A stretch of 64,000 nt of DNA from Molossus alvarezi. Taxonomy: Eukaryota; Chordata; Mammalia; Chiroptera; Molossidae. The DNA lies in assembly GCA_037176705.1 (NCBI GenBank), contig CM073889.1, positions 101,139,890 to 101,203,889 of the forward strand, written 5' to 3'. The notes below the pieces were generated by a model. That model saw only the letters and a program-made list of their open reading frames with translations, did no database searches and was not told where the DNA came from. Below are positions 1-10,925 of the stretch, piece by piece; within the stretch, counting starts at the first letter, position 1; every line of letters starts with the position of its first letter. The position numbers were made by a program, and so were the translations under genes.

Positions 1-474
1 TATACCAACCAGAAAATTGATCTGACTCCTTCAACACAGTAAAATTCTATACAGATTCAGAGGTTATACCTCCCAGAAAACAACTGGCAACAAGAAGTAA
101 ACAAGCCAAACACAGAGCAAGTTATGCTGGAGGATAGAGGTAGGAAAAAATGTTGATCCAGCTGTTCAGTTTGGGGATTTTAGAATTTGCTCACACTCCA
201 AAACCAAGGAGTGGAGATAATGGAAAGTCTCACTTAAACCAAGCAAACATGTACAAAATAAAACCTTCTTGGGTTCTAGAAAGTAGCTTAGAAAACAGCA
301 CCAGCCTACCTTCAAGGTAAAATAACAACCGACTCAACAAGCACCTACAGAAGCCACTAAGGAACAAGGTTAATAAACATACTCTCTCTGGCAGTAAACA
401 CTGTGCCTTCGTGGGTCCTCTCTGCCTTTTCCCAGCTTTATTCTTCTGAGGAGTCATCATTATATAAAATACAT
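1..474. other. Intron 3 sequence, nothing recognised
   Basis: AT-rich intronic DNA. I see no exon with splice sites, no SINE and no clear older repeat. Confidence 0.4.
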
Positions 475-630
475 GTATTTATTTATGGTCTGGCTTCCCT
501 ACTAAGACAGATTCATGAGGTCAGGGACCTGGCTCAGTCTTTTTTGCAGTCACTCTCCCAGCCTTCAGAACATAGGCTATAATGTTATAGGTGCTCAATA
601 AATAGTTGCTGTTTTAATGAATAAGAAGAA
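475..630 (+). repeat. L2 LINE 3' end fragment
   Basis: The text has the usual L2 terminal pattern: a 'gaggtcagggacctggc' block, then 'ataggtgctcaataaatagt' and an 'aatgaataag' end. It is old and diverged. Confidence 0.6.
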
Positions 631-639
631 AACAATAGT

Positions 640-2130
640 AACAAAATAAGGAACCGGTTATGCTGAAAATTCAGCAGATGGGTTAAATCACAATATTCAA
701 AAAGTTTTGATATACAAGCATCATCAGTGGAAAATAGGAAAATCAACCATCTATTTTTAATAAGAACAGAAGCACCTGGGAAAAATTTGTATAATGAAAA
801 GAGAGCACTGACATGTTAGAAAAACTAGGAATAATTAAAAGTGCAATAACAACCAAAAGATACATTAGAATGTTAAAAGACAAGAACTGTAATGTATAAA
901 ACATTGACTCAAAGATGTAAAGGGGGAACACTACAAGAAAAGAACAGAGATGAAGAAAAAGAATATATAGAAGGCAAAAAACAGAAATCTAACCTGAACA
1001 TTACAGATGATGATGCAAAGTTGGAGGAGAAGAAACTAAAACAAGTAAAATCAAACCCATAGCTACAGAAAACTTCAGAATTGAAAAAGACCTTAATAAA
1101 CCAGTAAAAAGACCTCATCAAATTACAGGCAAAATCATAAAAAAAAAAAAGTATAATGAGAAACATTTAATCATAATGGTTATAGGGAAAAGTCTGGTGA
1201 ACAAAGAAACAAAAAGAAATTAAGGTCTCAGGCTTCCTCTCAGGTTAACACTAGATGCCACAGAAGAACTGACAAACTCCTACAGAGTTCTGAGGAAGGC
1301 GACAGTAAAGAAGTTTATGCACAAGGAAGTTGTCTGTCGTGCTTGAATGACTCCTGCACTGTGCACCAAGGAAAAAGAATCCAAGGAACACAATGGAAAC
1401 AGCAAATGGAGAGCTGAAACAACATAAACACATTAGCAGCTGCCTGGTGCTGAGGAGGCAGAACTGAACGTTAACTCCTGCCAAATGAGAGGGACTTGGT
1501 TTCAGCCTAGGACTTTCCACTGACATCCCTGAAGGGCCATGCCTCAGAAGAATCACATCTCATGACTAATGGCTACACCCTAGAACTAAGGAGACACAGA
1601 AGGAATGGATAGAGAGAAAGGGGCAGAAAAAATATCTGAAAAAGTTGTGGGAAATAAAACCTCCCTGTATTTCTCAGTGTTCCTGTAAAAAAGCCTTGGT
1701 CTCCTGGGTCAGGGAAACATATATGCTATAAAGTGAGAGAATGTCTGCTTTTACTTCTAGAAACATTTCACATACCATAAGGATTAGAACTGCAGCCATG
1801 CGTTTAAAACTTCCTTATCTCACTGAAAGCCAAGCAGTTACATCACAAGATAAGCACCTAAGCTGGCTCCAAAGGTGCAGGAGAGATTACAGTATCATCT
1901 TCCTAAATATCTATATTTCAAGCAGGAATGAGGTCCTAGAACTTGGAAGCACCTCTAGGTCTAAAAAGCCAAGACAGGGAGGGAGTGTATCTGGCTCCTG
2001 AAGAGATTTGATTTACATACCAAAGGGCTGCAGTAAAGAGGAGAATAGGACAGCTAACTCTTTCCCCTTTATAAGGAGGAAAAAACACCCCCACACCACC
2101 TACCCCAACTATTCACATAAAACAACTGAC
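640..2130 (+). repeat. A-rich, probably old L1M/HAL1-type sequence
   Basis: Long purine-rich, adenine-rich sequence on the plus strand, resembling the ORF1 region of ancient L1M/HAL1 elements, but too decayed for a firm call. The part at 1240-1730 is less A-rich and may be separate. No coding potential survives. Confidence 0.3.
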
Positions 2131-2136
2131 CTGACT

Positions 2137-2383
2137 CTTTTTTTTTTTTTATCCTCACCCAAAGACATTTTTCCATTTTTTTGTTCAGATAGAGTGGGAG
2201 GAAGAGAGTGGAAGAGAGAGAAACATGGATATGAAAGGGACACATTGAGTGGTTGCCACCCGCACAACCAACCAGGGCCGGGGACAAACTGCAACCAAGG
2301 TACGTGCCCTTAGCGGGAACCGAACCCGGGTCTCTCTAGACCGCAGGCTGACGCTCCAACCGCTGAGCCAAACTGGCCAGGGC
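2137..2383 (-). repeat. Ves-type SINE, long form
   Basis: Minus-oriented copy: A-tail complement at the left, tRNA-like head ending in 'ggccagggc' at the right. Direct repeat TGACCTGACT on both sides marks the insertion. Confidence 0.9.
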
Positions 2384-2389
2384 TGACCT

Positions 2390-3740
2390 GACTTAGCACT
2401 GTCCTAGCAGGTAAGAATTAGGACAAAAGAGGACCAATACACTTATTATTTACTGTGATGCTCTTAATAAGAACTCTATCTCTGATCCAGAAAATCTTGT
2501 GTGTGCATTCAGGGGGAAAAAAATAATGAAAATGAACATAAAAGCTCAACAAAAATAATGGCCACAAATTTCCCAAAATTGATGAAAAAAACATTAATCT
2601 ATGCAACCAAGAATATCAACAAACTCCAAGTAAAATAAAAAATAAATTAAAGCCCTGACCAGTTTGGCTCAGCAGTTAGAGCATCGGTCCGTGAACCAGT
2701 GAGCCACGGGTTCAAGGGCACCTACCTCAGTTGCAGTTCGGTCCCCGGTCCTGGTCAGGGTCGTGCAGGAGGCAACCAGTCGATGTGTCTCTCTCACATC
2801 GATGATTTTCTCTTTCTCTCTCTCTCTCCCCTCCCCCCACTTCCCTCCCTCCCAACTCTATCTGAAGATAAATATAAATATATATATGTATATATATTTA
2901 TATATCCTCAGGTGAGGATTAAAAATAATAATAATAAAATTTTCAAGGTAAGGAGAAAATCTTGAAAGCAGCACAAAAAAAACACTCATCATTTATAGGG
3001 GAGCAACAATACAATTAAAACAGCAGACTTCCCATATGAAAGAAAGGAGACTTGAGGACAATGGAATGATACCATCAAAGGAATAAAAAAAATTTTCAAA
3101 CAAGAATTCAGTAATCCAGGAAAATCTCTCCTTCAAAAATGAAGACAAAGAGGAGGGTGGTAGGCAACTTTACAGTGGAGTAACTTGACAAACACAACCC
3201 TGACCAAGTAATCAAAGTCAACATCATCAGTGACAGCTCATGTTAATAGCATTCCTAATATGATGTGTTGAGAACATTACTTTACCTGTGGTCTTCCTCC
3301 TACAGACCCATAACCCCAGTGTAACCATGAGAAAAAAAAAAAAAAAATCAAACAAACTCAAATCGAGGGACATTTTGAAAAATACCCTATCAGTATTCCT
3401 CAAAACTCTAAAAATCATCAAAAATAAGGAAAATCTGAGAAACTATTGCAGGCCAGAGGAGACTAAAGAGACATAATGACTAAATGAAATGTGGTATCCT
3501 AAATGAGATTATGGAAAAGAAAAAGATATAAGAGAAAACTAGTAAAATGTGAATAAAGTGTTGAGTTGAGTTAATAATAATGTACCAGTGTTGATTCTCT
3601 AGATGTGACAAATGCACCATATTAATGTTAAGATGTTAACAATAAGGGAAACTAATGAGAGTTATATCGAAACTCTGTATATAGTTTTGCAACCTTTCTG
3701 TAAACCTAAAGCTATTCTAAAGTTAAATTTTTATTTAAAA
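2390..3740 (+). repeat. Old HAL1/L1M element: ORF1 remnant and 3' end
   Basis: Recognisable pieces of an ancient L1-type ORF1 region in order: 'ccacaaatttcccaaaattg', 'atcaacaaactccaag', 'aaaatcttgaaagcagcac', 'cttcaaaaatgaagac'. A terminal block near 3660-3740 (rapid run of 'tttgcaacctttctgtaaacc' type) resembles L1M 3' ends. The element is interrupted by a SINE at 2653-2938. All frames are broken. Confidence 0.6.
2653..2938 (+). repeat. Ves-type SINE, long form, with (TA)n tail
   Basis: Starts CCCTGACCAGTTTGGCTCAG. The pyrimidine-rich tract is followed by an expanded TA-rich stretch at about 2873-2905 inside the tail, then the terminal 'CCTCAGGTGAGGATTAAA' block. Confidence 0.85.
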
Positions 3741-3744
3741 AAAT

Positions 3745-4265
3745 ATCAATAGATGGATTTAACAGCAGATGACATACAACAGAGGACAAGATTAGTAAAT
3801 AAAAGACAAGTTAAAAGAAAATATACTCTCTAAGGTCAGAGAGGAAAATAAATCATGAAAAATACTCCCAAAAAAGAGTCTAACAAGCATATGAGACACA
3901 ATGAAAATGTTAAGAGAGGTATAACAGAGGTCCCAGAGGAGAGGAGAAATGGAATAGGATAGAAACAGTGTATAAACCAATAACGGCTGAGAATTTTGCA
4001 AAACTGATGCAAGTCATCAACCAACAGATTTAAAAAGCTCTACAAACCTCAAGCAGCAGCAAAAAAAGAAAAGAAAGAAGAAAAACACTCCTCAGCACAT
4101 CATTCTAAAATAATAAAAACCAAAGGACAAGGAGAAAAACTTTAAAACATCCCAAAGAAAAAATTCCATTATTTTCAAAGGAAAACCAATAACATTGACA
4201 GCTTTCATGTCAACAAAAATTAGAGAAGCAGAATGATACCTTTAAAGTATGGAAAAGAAATAAAT
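3745..4265 (+). repeat. L1M/HAL1-type ORF1 fragment
   Basis: A-rich plus-strand sequence with ORF1-like phrases ('ggctgagaattttgcaaaac', 'atcaaccaacagattt', 'caaaggacaaggagaaaa'). No open frame remains. It abuts the younger HAL1-like copy at 4268. Confidence 0.45.
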
Positions 4266-5109
4266 GCCAGCTGTTTCCAGTGGCTTTACCATAGGATTGG
4301 CCTGTCTTGGCTCTTGCTTCAGATTTTCCTAAATTCTCTCAAACAAACAGCACCTGGCCTCAACAAGCCCCATACCTATAGCTAACTGGCCCCAGACCTG
4401 GCACTAGAAGCAGCCAGCCTTGGTTCATAGCTTGGCTTTCAATGGGCACCTCCAAGACCAGCACAAGTAGCAGCCATTTGTAGACTGCTTTGTAGCTAAT
4501 GCCCAGTGGTCCCCAGTAGAACAAAGGCAGAGGCTGACCTTGCCCCAGAGCCAGCACAGCACGGGACAGCTTCAGACCATGTCAAAGTACCACTGTCCAA
4601 CCACTTCCACAGGTGACACACTCAAGGAACGGATTCAGTGGGTACCAGAGCCCTAATGAAGTAAGGCTTGCTCTGTGTGGTGGGCCCTGCACAGCTGATC
4701 CTCCAAGATAGTCAGAGTGCAGTGGGCATAGCCAGTCCTTGCAGATGATCAGCCTGAGTAAATCCCTTCCATTGACATGCCACAGCAATCAAGGCTCAAT
4801 TACAACACAAGGGTAGACAGTCCACATGAGGGGTGCACCTCAAGGGCCCAGCTGGGGTGACCAGGAAGGCTGTGCCACTGGCCCCTACAGGACACCTACT
4901 ACAATAGGCCACCCTAGGAAGCCTAGGAGACATAGCAACTCTACCTAATACATAGAAACAAACACAGGGAGGCAGCCAAAATGAGAAGACAAAGAAACAT
5001 GTCCCAAATGAAAGAGCAAAACAAAACTCCAAGAAAAGAACCAAATGAAACAGAAGTAAGCAATCTAACATATGCACAGTTCAAAACACTGCATATAAGG
5101 ATGCTCAAG

Positions 5110-5314
5110 TGCTCAGCCAGTGTGGCCCAGGGGTTATGTGTCAACCCATGCACCAAGAGGTCGCCAGTTCGATTCCTGGTCAGGGCACATGCCCAGGTTG
5201 TGGGCCAAATCCCCAGTAGGGGACATGCAGGAGGCGACCAATCGATGTTCTCTCTCATTGATGTTTCTATCTCCCTCCCTTCCTCTCTCTCTAAAATCAA
5301 TAAAGGAAAAAAAA
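5110..5314 (+). repeat. Ves-type SINE, short form
   Basis: Short-form body ('cccaggttgtgggcc') ending in a 'ctaaaatcaataaagg' tail. Direct repeat AGGATGCTCAAG at 5098-5109 and 5315-5326; it splits ORF1 of the host element. Confidence 0.92.
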
Positions 5315-5808
5315 AGGATGCTCAAGGAATTGAGAATGTCAAGAAACTTAGTGAGAACCTCAAGAGCATAAAAAAGGAACAATCAGAAATGAAGGATGTA
5401 CTAATTGAAATAAGGAATAATTTACAGGGAAGCAATAGTAGAGTAGGTAAAGCTAAGAAGCTAAGAAGAAAATCATATGGAATATAAAGAAGCAAAAACC
5501 ATCCAATCAGAACAAAGAATCTAAAAAATGACGATAGTGTAAGGAGCCTCTGGGACAATTTGAAGCGTACCAAGATTATAGCATCATGGGGGTGACAGAA
5601 GGAGAAGAGAGAGAACAAAAAAACTGAAAATCTATTTGAAAAAATAATGACAGAAATTATCCCCAATGTGGTGAAGGAAAGAGACATACAAGTACGGGAA
5701 GCACAGAGAGTCCCAAACAAGATGAGCCCCAAGAGGCCCACACCAAGACACGTCATCATCAAAATGCAAAAGGTTAAAGACAAAGAGAGAATCTTAAAAG
5801 TAGCAAGA

Positions 5809-6060
5809 ACCCTGGCCAGTTTGGCTCCGTGGTTAGAGTGTCAGCCTGCGGTCCAGAGAGACCCGGGTTTGGTTCCTGCTAAGGGCACGTACCTCGGGTT
5901 GCAGTTTGTCCCTGGCCCTGGTTGGTCGTGTGGGTGGCAGCCACTCGATGTGTCCCTTTCACATTGATATTTCTCTCTCTCTCTCTCTTCCTCTCTCTCC
6001 CTCCCACTCTATCAGAACCAAAAATGGAAAAATGTCCTCAGGTGAGGATTAAAAAAAAAA
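5809..6060 (+). repeat. Ves-type SINE, long form
   Basis: Begins CCCTGGCCAGTTTGGCTC and ends 'cctcaggtgaggatt' plus A-run. Direct repeat AAAGTAGCAAGA on both sides. Confidence 0.92.
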
Positions 6061-6517
6061 AAGTAGCAAGAGAAAAGCAGTTAGTTACCTACAACAGAGC
6101 TCCCATAAGACTGTCAGCTAACTTCTTAAAAGAAACTTTGCAGGCCAGAAAGGAGTGGCAAGAGGTATTCAAAGTGATGAAAAGCAACGACCTACAACCA
6201 AGATTACTCTGTCCTGAAAAGCTATCATTTAGAATTGATGGACATATAAAGAGTTTCCTAGACAAGAAAAAGCTAAAGGAGTTCATCACCACCAAACCAG
6301 CATTATATGAAATGTTGATGGTTTTTCTTGAAGAAGAAGAATAAAATTATGAACAATAAAATGGCAAAAAGTACATATCTATCAACAACTGAATCTACAA
6401 ACAAAATGAGCAAGCAGAACAGAAACAGACTCATAGATACAGAGAACTTTTTGTTGGTTGCCAGATGGCAGGGGACTAGAGGGAATGGGCGAAAAAGGTG
6501 AAGGAATTAAGAAGTAC

Positions 6518-6615
6518 ATGCCCACAACCTGGACATGTGCCCTGACCAGGAATCAAACCGGCAACCTCTTGGTACATGGGTCGATGCTCAACCACTAAGC
6601 CACACTGGCCGGGCC
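6518..6615 (-). repeat. Ves-type SINE fragment, tRNA half only
   Basis: Only the head of a minus-oriented short-form SINE remains. Its missing 3' part and the missing 3' end of the neighbouring HAL1-like copy meet at about 6517, so one deletion probably removed both. Confidence 0.8.
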
Positions 6616-6924
6616 ATAATTTGTTTTTAAAAGAAAAAGTATTTCACCAAAGATTATGGCAAAGTAACTTATATGGGAGTTAGCCATATAGCTTACATGG
6701 AGCTTATCCATATAGCTTGATTTAAAAGCACAGTATCATTATCACTTACACCTGGCATTTACAAACACTTTATCTCTAATTTCAAAGCAACAACTCAATG
6801 TAGCTATAATTATCTACATTTTTTAAAGCATATACATTCCTTTCCAATTGCTACCAACCTGAAAATAAATCATTTTGAGAAACAAAGTGATATTTGTTGA
6901 TATAAATGGTGAATAATGACAAAA

Positions 6925-7090
6925 TACTAGGTATTATACCGGATATTTCATGTATCATCTCATTTTTTCTTCACAAGAACCCTGAAATTTAGATGAGGAA
7001 ATTTAGGCTCAGCCAATAAGTAGCAGAGCTGGAATGAAGATCATAAAAATACTTCAGAGCCCATGCACTTTACCATAAAATCAAGTTATT
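6925..7090 (-). repeat. MIR SINE fragment
   Basis: Reverse-complement MIR pattern: 'tcatctcattttttcttcaca', then 'gatgaggaaatttaggctca' and 'gtagcagagctggaatgaag'. Sits upstream of exon 3 on the plus axis, in intron 3. Confidence 0.7.
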
Positions 7091-7433
7091 ACTGTCCATG
7101 TAACTACAAAACTAACTTAATATCGTTCTATCTCTGCATTTCAAAATTCACAAAAAAGAATAACCTGAGAGTCTACAGCTTAGCAGAGTCTACTACCACT
7201 AATGCAAATTAACCAAGCATTTGTCTTACTGCTAATGGCTAAATGGTATATTCTACTAGCATCAATAAGCACCATAAATAAAGTAATTATTACTATTATT
7301 ATCATCAAAAAAAATCACTTCATTAATTCACATAATACACTATCAAAATTTATAACAGAAAATTTCAAATAAATGCCCCACACACACATATACATATTTA
7401 TGCATACACACACATGCTCATTTCCTCCCTTAC

Positions 7434-7486
7434 CTAAAGACCTGCAGACTGAAATAGTTGCCTCCTCCAAGAGCTTCAAATCAGTA
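7434..7486 (-). CDS. DYM: DYM exon 3 (coding, 53 nt)
   Basis: On the minus strand the exon follows a pyrimidine-rich acceptor ending TTTCTGCAG and is followed by the donor GTAAGG. Joined to exon 2 (which ends with two bases of a codon) it encodes S-TDLKLLEEATISVCRSL and ends with the first base of the next codon. Human dymeclin has SELKLLEEATISVCRSL at this place, as I recall it, so only the first one or two residues differ. The conserved run ends exactly at the splice sites and third-position changes are common, as expected for a real exon. This is the N-terminal helical part of dymeclin. The next exon lies outside the window. Confidence 0.93.
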
Positions 7487-7492
7487 CTGCAG

Positions 7493-8118
7493 AAACAGAA
7501 GAGAGATAATAATTATAACACTAAATATGTACACACTTACTAAAGGAATATATAAAAATAGAGAAAAAACTAATTTAGAAGGAAAATATTATATATAATG
7601 GTGAACAATAAAATCAGCACAATAAAATGAAGCTTCTAATTTCAACGTAATGAAAATTTACTATAATTCTCAATATGAGATTCCTAAAAGAGAAGCGCTC
7701 AGGGCAGTCTGCACTTCAGGCATAGGGGCAGGGAGGAAGGGTGGGTTGGGGGTACTGAGGAAAATTTGAAAAAGGCACTTCAAAATACAGACCAAAAGGC
7801 AGAGGCCTCATCTGCCCATCTGTAAAGGGCAGTACTGATCACGGAATACACTTATTTAGAAAAATGCCATTATTTTCAGGAGATGGGGATTTTTAAAGTA
7901 GCCACAGAAGAGTTGCCTTCCTTCCCTTTCTCTCCTCCCTTCCCTTGGTCCCTACCACCCATCTATCCTAATAGATGTGAAATCAGGGGAAGAAAGGAAA
8001 AAGTATAGATAAGCAAATTGAGGCTTCCAAGGAGTTGAATATTCCAGGAAATCAGAGCTATAGAAAGAACAAGAACTAGCTTTAGAGTCTGGTGACTGGG
8101 TTAAAAATTTTATGTTCT
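7493..8118. other. Intron 2 sequence, nothing recognised
   Basis: AT-rich, non-repeated intronic DNA. 'ggcacttcaaaatacag' and a G-rich patch near 7715-7760 stand out only by composition. Confidence 0.4.
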
Positions 8119-8312
8119 TGCCTGGCAGATGTGGCTCAGTGGTTGAGCGTCAACCCATGCACCAAGAGGTTGCTGGTTCTATTACTCATCAGGGCACATG
8201 CCTGGATTTTGAGCTCGATCCCCATTGGGGGTTATGCAGAAGGCAGCCGATCCATGTTTCTATCACTCTCTCCCTCTCCCTTCCTCTTTCTCTAAAAATC
8301 AATAAAAATGTA
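8119..8312 (+). repeat. Ves-type SINE, short form
   Basis: Starts 'cctggcagatgtggctcag' and ends 'ctaaaaatcaataaaaat'. Diverged from the others, so an older copy. Confidence 0.85.
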
Positions 8313-8544
8313 TTTTTTAATGTAGAAAAAGAAAATAATTTCAGGTTCTTTTCCTCTAATACACATGGCACAACATGTCCTCCAAATAGGCAACTCTTCC
8401 ATGGCTACCTAAAAAATGCCCCCATCCTAGGGTTCATTGCTATCGCTGAAGAAGCACACTTTTAAAAAGGATCCATAAGCATTTAAGGCATCTGACAAGA
8501 AAACAGAGATACTGTGGAAGAACACGAATTGCTTTAGCCATCTT

Positions 8545-8755
8545 TAAAACTACGCTGTCCAGTTAGATAACCACTAACCACATGTCATGTGAACTGTGGC
8601 TAGTCCAAACTGAGATGTGCTAAAATATAAAATACACACCAGATTTCAAAGATTAAGAACAATAAAAACTACTTCATTATTAATCCTTAAGTTCATTAAA
8701 TTATATTTGGGATATATTGCATTAAATAAAATATATTATTACAATTTATTTCACC
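8545..8755 (+). repeat. Ancient mammalian repeat, possibly a DNA transposon
   Basis: Contains 'ctgtccagttagataaccactaa' and 'tgtggctagtccaaactgagatg', a phrase set common to an old interspersed mammalian repeat. Family not assigned. Confidence 0.4.
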
Positions 8756-8758
8756 TTG

Positions 8759-9050
8759 CCCTGGCCAATGTTGCTCAGTCATAAGAGCATCGACCCATGC
8801 ACTGAAAAGGGTCATGGGTTCAATTCCTGGTCAAGGGCATGTACCTGGGTTGCAGGTTCAATCCTCCACCCCATTCGGAACGCACATGGGAGGCAGCCAA
8901 TCAATGTGTCTCTCTCACATCAATGTTTCTTTTTCTCTCTTTCTCTCTCTCTCCCTTTCTCCCTCTCTCTCTCCCCGCCCCGACACTCCCTCCCTCCCTT
9001 CCACTCTCCCTAAAAATATCAAAATAATATCCTTGAATGAGGATTAAAAA
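8759..9050 (+). repeat. Ves-type SINE, long form
   Basis: Diverged long-form copy with an expanded CT-rich tract at 8925-9010 and the 'ccttgaatgaggattaaaa' terminus. Flanks resemble each other (ATTTATTTCACCTT versus ATTAATTTCACTTTT). Confidence 0.85.
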
Positions 9051-9089
9051 CAACAAAAATATTAATTTCACTTTTTTCAAAACTTTCAA

Positions 9090-9429
9090 TAACATGGAAT
9101 GTCTCACATATTTCTATTAGAGCTGCTCTAGAACTTGTCTCCCAGCAATTAAGAAAGTATCATGTATAAAAAGCATTGTACATGGACGTACAAAACTAAG
9201 ACCCACTAATTAATGTAGTAGATATGCCATTCCTTTAACCATCTCAAATTATATTCATATTCAAAAAGATAAATATTTTTTTCAAAGTTAAATCTTTAAA
9301 CTTCATCTAAGATTTAAAAAATCTTAGCCAAAATAATCAACAAATAACCTACAGTAAAGTGTTTACAGGTATTAGATACTTTTAGAGTGTCTGCCCACCT
9401 CACAACATCTCTGTCTGCTGTCCTCCCAT
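9090..9429. other. Intron 2 sequence, nothing recognised
   Basis: AT-rich sequence without exon signals or a repeat that I can name. Confidence 0.35.
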
Positions 9430-9905
9430 CCCTTTCTTCTATCTTCCCACCTCCCCCTGGGGCGAGCAGAGCAGAGGCAGACAGGCTTGTTCAGCATGAC
9501 CCCACTTCCTGGCCATAGGTGACTGGGTCAGGGATAGATGTCTAATGTAAGCCACTCCAGAGTCTTGGGGAATTTGAAATTGAGATGGAAAGACAGGTTT
9601 TCCAATGGCTGGAACTTGGAGACAAAGCTAAGGGTTATAGGAAGCCACCCTCCACCCACTAAGCAGCAGAGAAAGCTGGTTAGTAAGAAAATTAATAACA
9701 GAGCTTTGCAGAGAGAAGCAGCGATAAACAGAAAGGTCTCTCAGGATTCCTGCTGGCCTTCCGATTCTTGGGATCAGTTCTTCCTTACGCCTAACTGTGT
9801 TTCTGGTCTTGTGTTGTTAGATACCACCCCTGTGTATAATCCCCTCTTTTTGGCATATGCTAAATCAAAATGATTTTTGTTAATAACCAAAAGGTTCTAA
9901 ATTAA
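9430..9905 (+). repeat. Ancient LTR- or MER-like mammalian repeat
   Basis: Pattern of 'catgaccccacttcctggccataggtgactgg' type text followed by an AT-rich terminal part resembles an old interspersed repeat with an LTR-like layout. Family uncertain. No protein coding remains. Confidence 0.35.
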
Positions 9906-9909
9906 TCAC

Positions 9910-10679
9910 TGTGGTCAGATTTAATAATATACATTAGTAGTTGGCAAGAAGTGGGAACTATGAATTACTTGGTTTATTGGTTACTCAGGCCAAAAAAAAA
10001 AGAGGTATAAAATGCAAAAGACTGTAAAGAGCTTTATGAGGTTAATAACTAGACCACATGCATAAAATCTGTTTCACCAGTGCTTCTACTTTCTTCAGTC
10101 AATAACACTCTCAAAGCTGGTTAGAACCAAGAGCTTCAATTATATACACATGCCTAAAACCTTCAAAAGCTTCTGAATGTGTTCATTCAACAAACATTAC
10201 CTAGATTCCCAGGACATGCTGGGCTCTGTGAAAGATGCTGCCTCTGTCTCCAGGCTACATGGAGGAATAAAGCAGCAGACAGACTACTCAGTGCAGGGGA
10301 GGTATGAAAATCAATTTGCCTGAGCTCATAGGAAGTGCATCCAAACTACCTTAGGAGTAGTCAAGAAAGGCATCCTGAAGGAAGTAACTGTCTGTTCAGA
10401 AGAAGCAAAAGAAATCTGTTGGGCAGACCAAAGGAGAGGGCTTTCCAGACATAAGGAATAGTGTATGCAAAGGCATGGCAGTCACAGAGAGCCTGGCATG
10501 TTCTGTGAAGTGGAAATTAATCAACACTAGAGAAGGGCAAACTATAAGCCTGGAGAAATATACTAGATGGCTGGAATACAGAGTTCAGTGTCTCAACTTG
10601 TTCTCAACAGAAAGGTTTCCAAAACAGGTTTCTGATTGATTTCCAATACAGTATTAGCCTCAAAGGGGAATTAATTCCA
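9910..10679. other. Intron 2 sequence with weak old-repeat traces
   Basis: The stretch 10330-10500 has phrases ('aaggcatcctgaaggaagtaac', 'tatgcaaaggcatggcag') typical of an ancient mammalian repeat also seen near 51500-51840. Nothing else is recognised. Confidence 0.35.
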
Positions 10680-10925
10680 CATGTATTAGTTAGGTTGATC
10701 TGGACATTACCTCTTCCAGGAAATCATTTTTGATCACCTAAGACCAGGTGAGAAGTCTGGTTTCTGCCCCAAAAGCACTCAACCATAAAACTGAGCACAT
10801 GGTAGCAAGAATGCCCAATGATCTGTCTGTAGCTCCCCTAGATTGTGGGCTCCTTGTTCATCATAGCGTTCCCAGCCCGATACGAAGCAGGCACTTAATA
10901 AAAATGCACTGGGTGAGTGAATGTC
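10680..10925 (+). repeat. L2 LINE 3' end fragment
   Basis: L2-like order: 'ttccaggaaatcatttttgatc', 'gattgtgggctccttgttcatc', 'gcaggcacttaataaaaatg' and a 'gtgagtgaatg' end. Confidence 0.65.

Larger units (their letters stand above)
4981..6344 (+). pseudogene. L1/HAL1 ORF1 pseudogene, split by two SINEs
   Basis: Starts MRRQRNMSQMKEQNK and ends at the TAA at 6342-6344. The RNA-binding C-terminal half is readable around 5647-5810 and 6063-6340, with phrases such as VPNKMSPKRPTPRHVIIKMQ. Once removed from the SINEs it still has frameshifts near 5450-5640. It is more like the ORF1 at 42160 than the ORF1 at 40274, placing it in the HAL1-like lineage. ORF1 proteins are trimeric RNA-binding chaperones; this copy cannot make one. 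Confidence 0.8.
4268..6517 (+). mobile_element. HAL1-like (ORF1-only LINE), older copy
   Basis: Holds a 5' UTR segment (4268-4980), an ORF1 region (4981-6344) and the start of the 3' UTR. After the ORF1 stop comes a vestigial ORF2 start at 6361, followed within about 30 bases by the L1 3'-terminal phrase 'gaatctacaaacaaaatgag'. The whole of ORF2 is absent, with the same junction as the young copy at 41259. Compared with that copy its 5' UTR keeps roughly 600 extra bases before ORF1. The 3' end is cut at the SINE fragment 6518-6615. SINEs at 5110 and 5809 interrupt ORF1. Confidence 0.75.
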
